Of a stretch of DNA of 64,000 bases, positions 63,579 through 64,000 are shown in pieces. The position numbers and the translations under genes were made by a program. A model generated the notes under the pieces. That model saw only the letters and a list, made by a program, of their open reading frames with translations, had not been told where the DNA came from and did not search any database. Origin of the DNA: Amaranthus tricolor (taxonomy: Eukaryota; Streptophyta; Magnoliopsida; Caryophyllales; Amaranthaceae). The stretch's first letter is position 1. Each line of letters opens with the position of its first letter. The stretch is from positions 6,357,564 through 6,421,563 of the forward strand of contig NC_080049.1 in NCBI RefSeq assembly GCF_026212465.1, in the 5' to 3' direction.

Positions 63579-64000
63579 GTATTGTTTACTGGATTTCTTT
63601 TTTTGTATATCCCATAAATATTATTGTCTTGGTTCCTTAAAGAAATTCCTATTTGCTATTTTGGGATATTCTATTTATTGTTTCTATAAAAATTGTTTTA
63701 TTTTTATGACAAATTTTGGACAAAAATTAACTTTTTTCATCCTCATTTTAATAATTATTTTAATAATGCTTATAGTCCCAATATATCTTCCATTAACTTT
63801 ATTTTAACATTTATTTATTTTTTATGGTTCACACATATTTTCTACTAACTTTATAAAAACATTATATTTATCAGTTGTGGTCCTCATTTTTTTTTCTACT
63901 AACTCTTTTAATATTATTTTAATGTTTATGGTTCTCACATTTCTTACATCAAATTTATTATTCAATAAAATAATATATCTACTACTTAAAAGATTTTATT
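63579..64000 (+). other. Start of terpene synthase intron 6
   Basis: AT-rich intron sequence. No acceptor followed by the expected FEQ...ECYMK-type exon is visible before the window ends. Confidence 0.7.

Overview
This window is plant nuclear DNA, almost certainly from a dicot. It is AT-rich, has genes with spliceosomal introns, and is dominated by LTR retrotransposons and short non-autonomous DNA transposons. The species cannot be read from the sequence. No bacterial, CRISPR, rRNA, tRNA or clear organelle-derived sequence was seen. Two cellular genes are supported, both on the + strand.

Gene 1 (30492-44799) is a G-type lectin S-receptor-like serine/threonine kinase in seven exons. All splice phases agree and predict an uninterrupted 816-residue protein: signal peptide, B-lectin, S-locus glycoprotein/EGF-like, PAN, transmembrane segment, kinase. 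Its size comes from insertions in introns. Intron 1 carries a CACTA-like element (33744-35406). Intron 2 carries a young Ty1/copia element in antisense (35864-40897), whose two 197-bp LTRs differ at one position by eye and whose single long frame is broken by only two stop codons.

Gene 2 (58583 to beyond the right edge) is a class I terpene synthase of the TPS-a (sesquiterpene) type. Six of the expected seven exons are present, with the R(P)X8W, RDR and DDTYD motifs. The last exon lies outside the window.

Left region (1-28 kb): transposons nested in transposons. These include a foldback element holding a solo copia LTR; a hAT-type MITE with an 8-bp target-site duplication (TSD); a Stowaway MITE; a Helitron-like 3' end; a Mutator-like element with a 9-bp TSD; a ZMYM1-like hAT transposase pseudogene interrupted by a solo LTR and by a small Helitron; a 608-bp AT microsatellite; a copia element (15065-19636); an inverted-repeat cluster carrying an Smr-domain gene fragment; and a copia element (21190-26755, TSD ATTGT) inside an older copia remnant on the opposite strand.

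Right region (45-58 kb): an internally deleted copia derivative (46359-48187, TSD GTTTA) that shares its 3' internal boundary with the intron-2 copia element, a TNP2-type CACTA transposase remnant, GGTCGG-rich repeats, and LTR-like sequence with a clear TATA box.

I found no convincing new biological system. The most unusual items are the Smr-fragment hairpin cluster, the paired compensatory changes in two Helitron end hairpins, the GGTCGAGCG-rich block kept in four LTR copies, and the nearly intact copia element inside an intact receptor-kinase gene.
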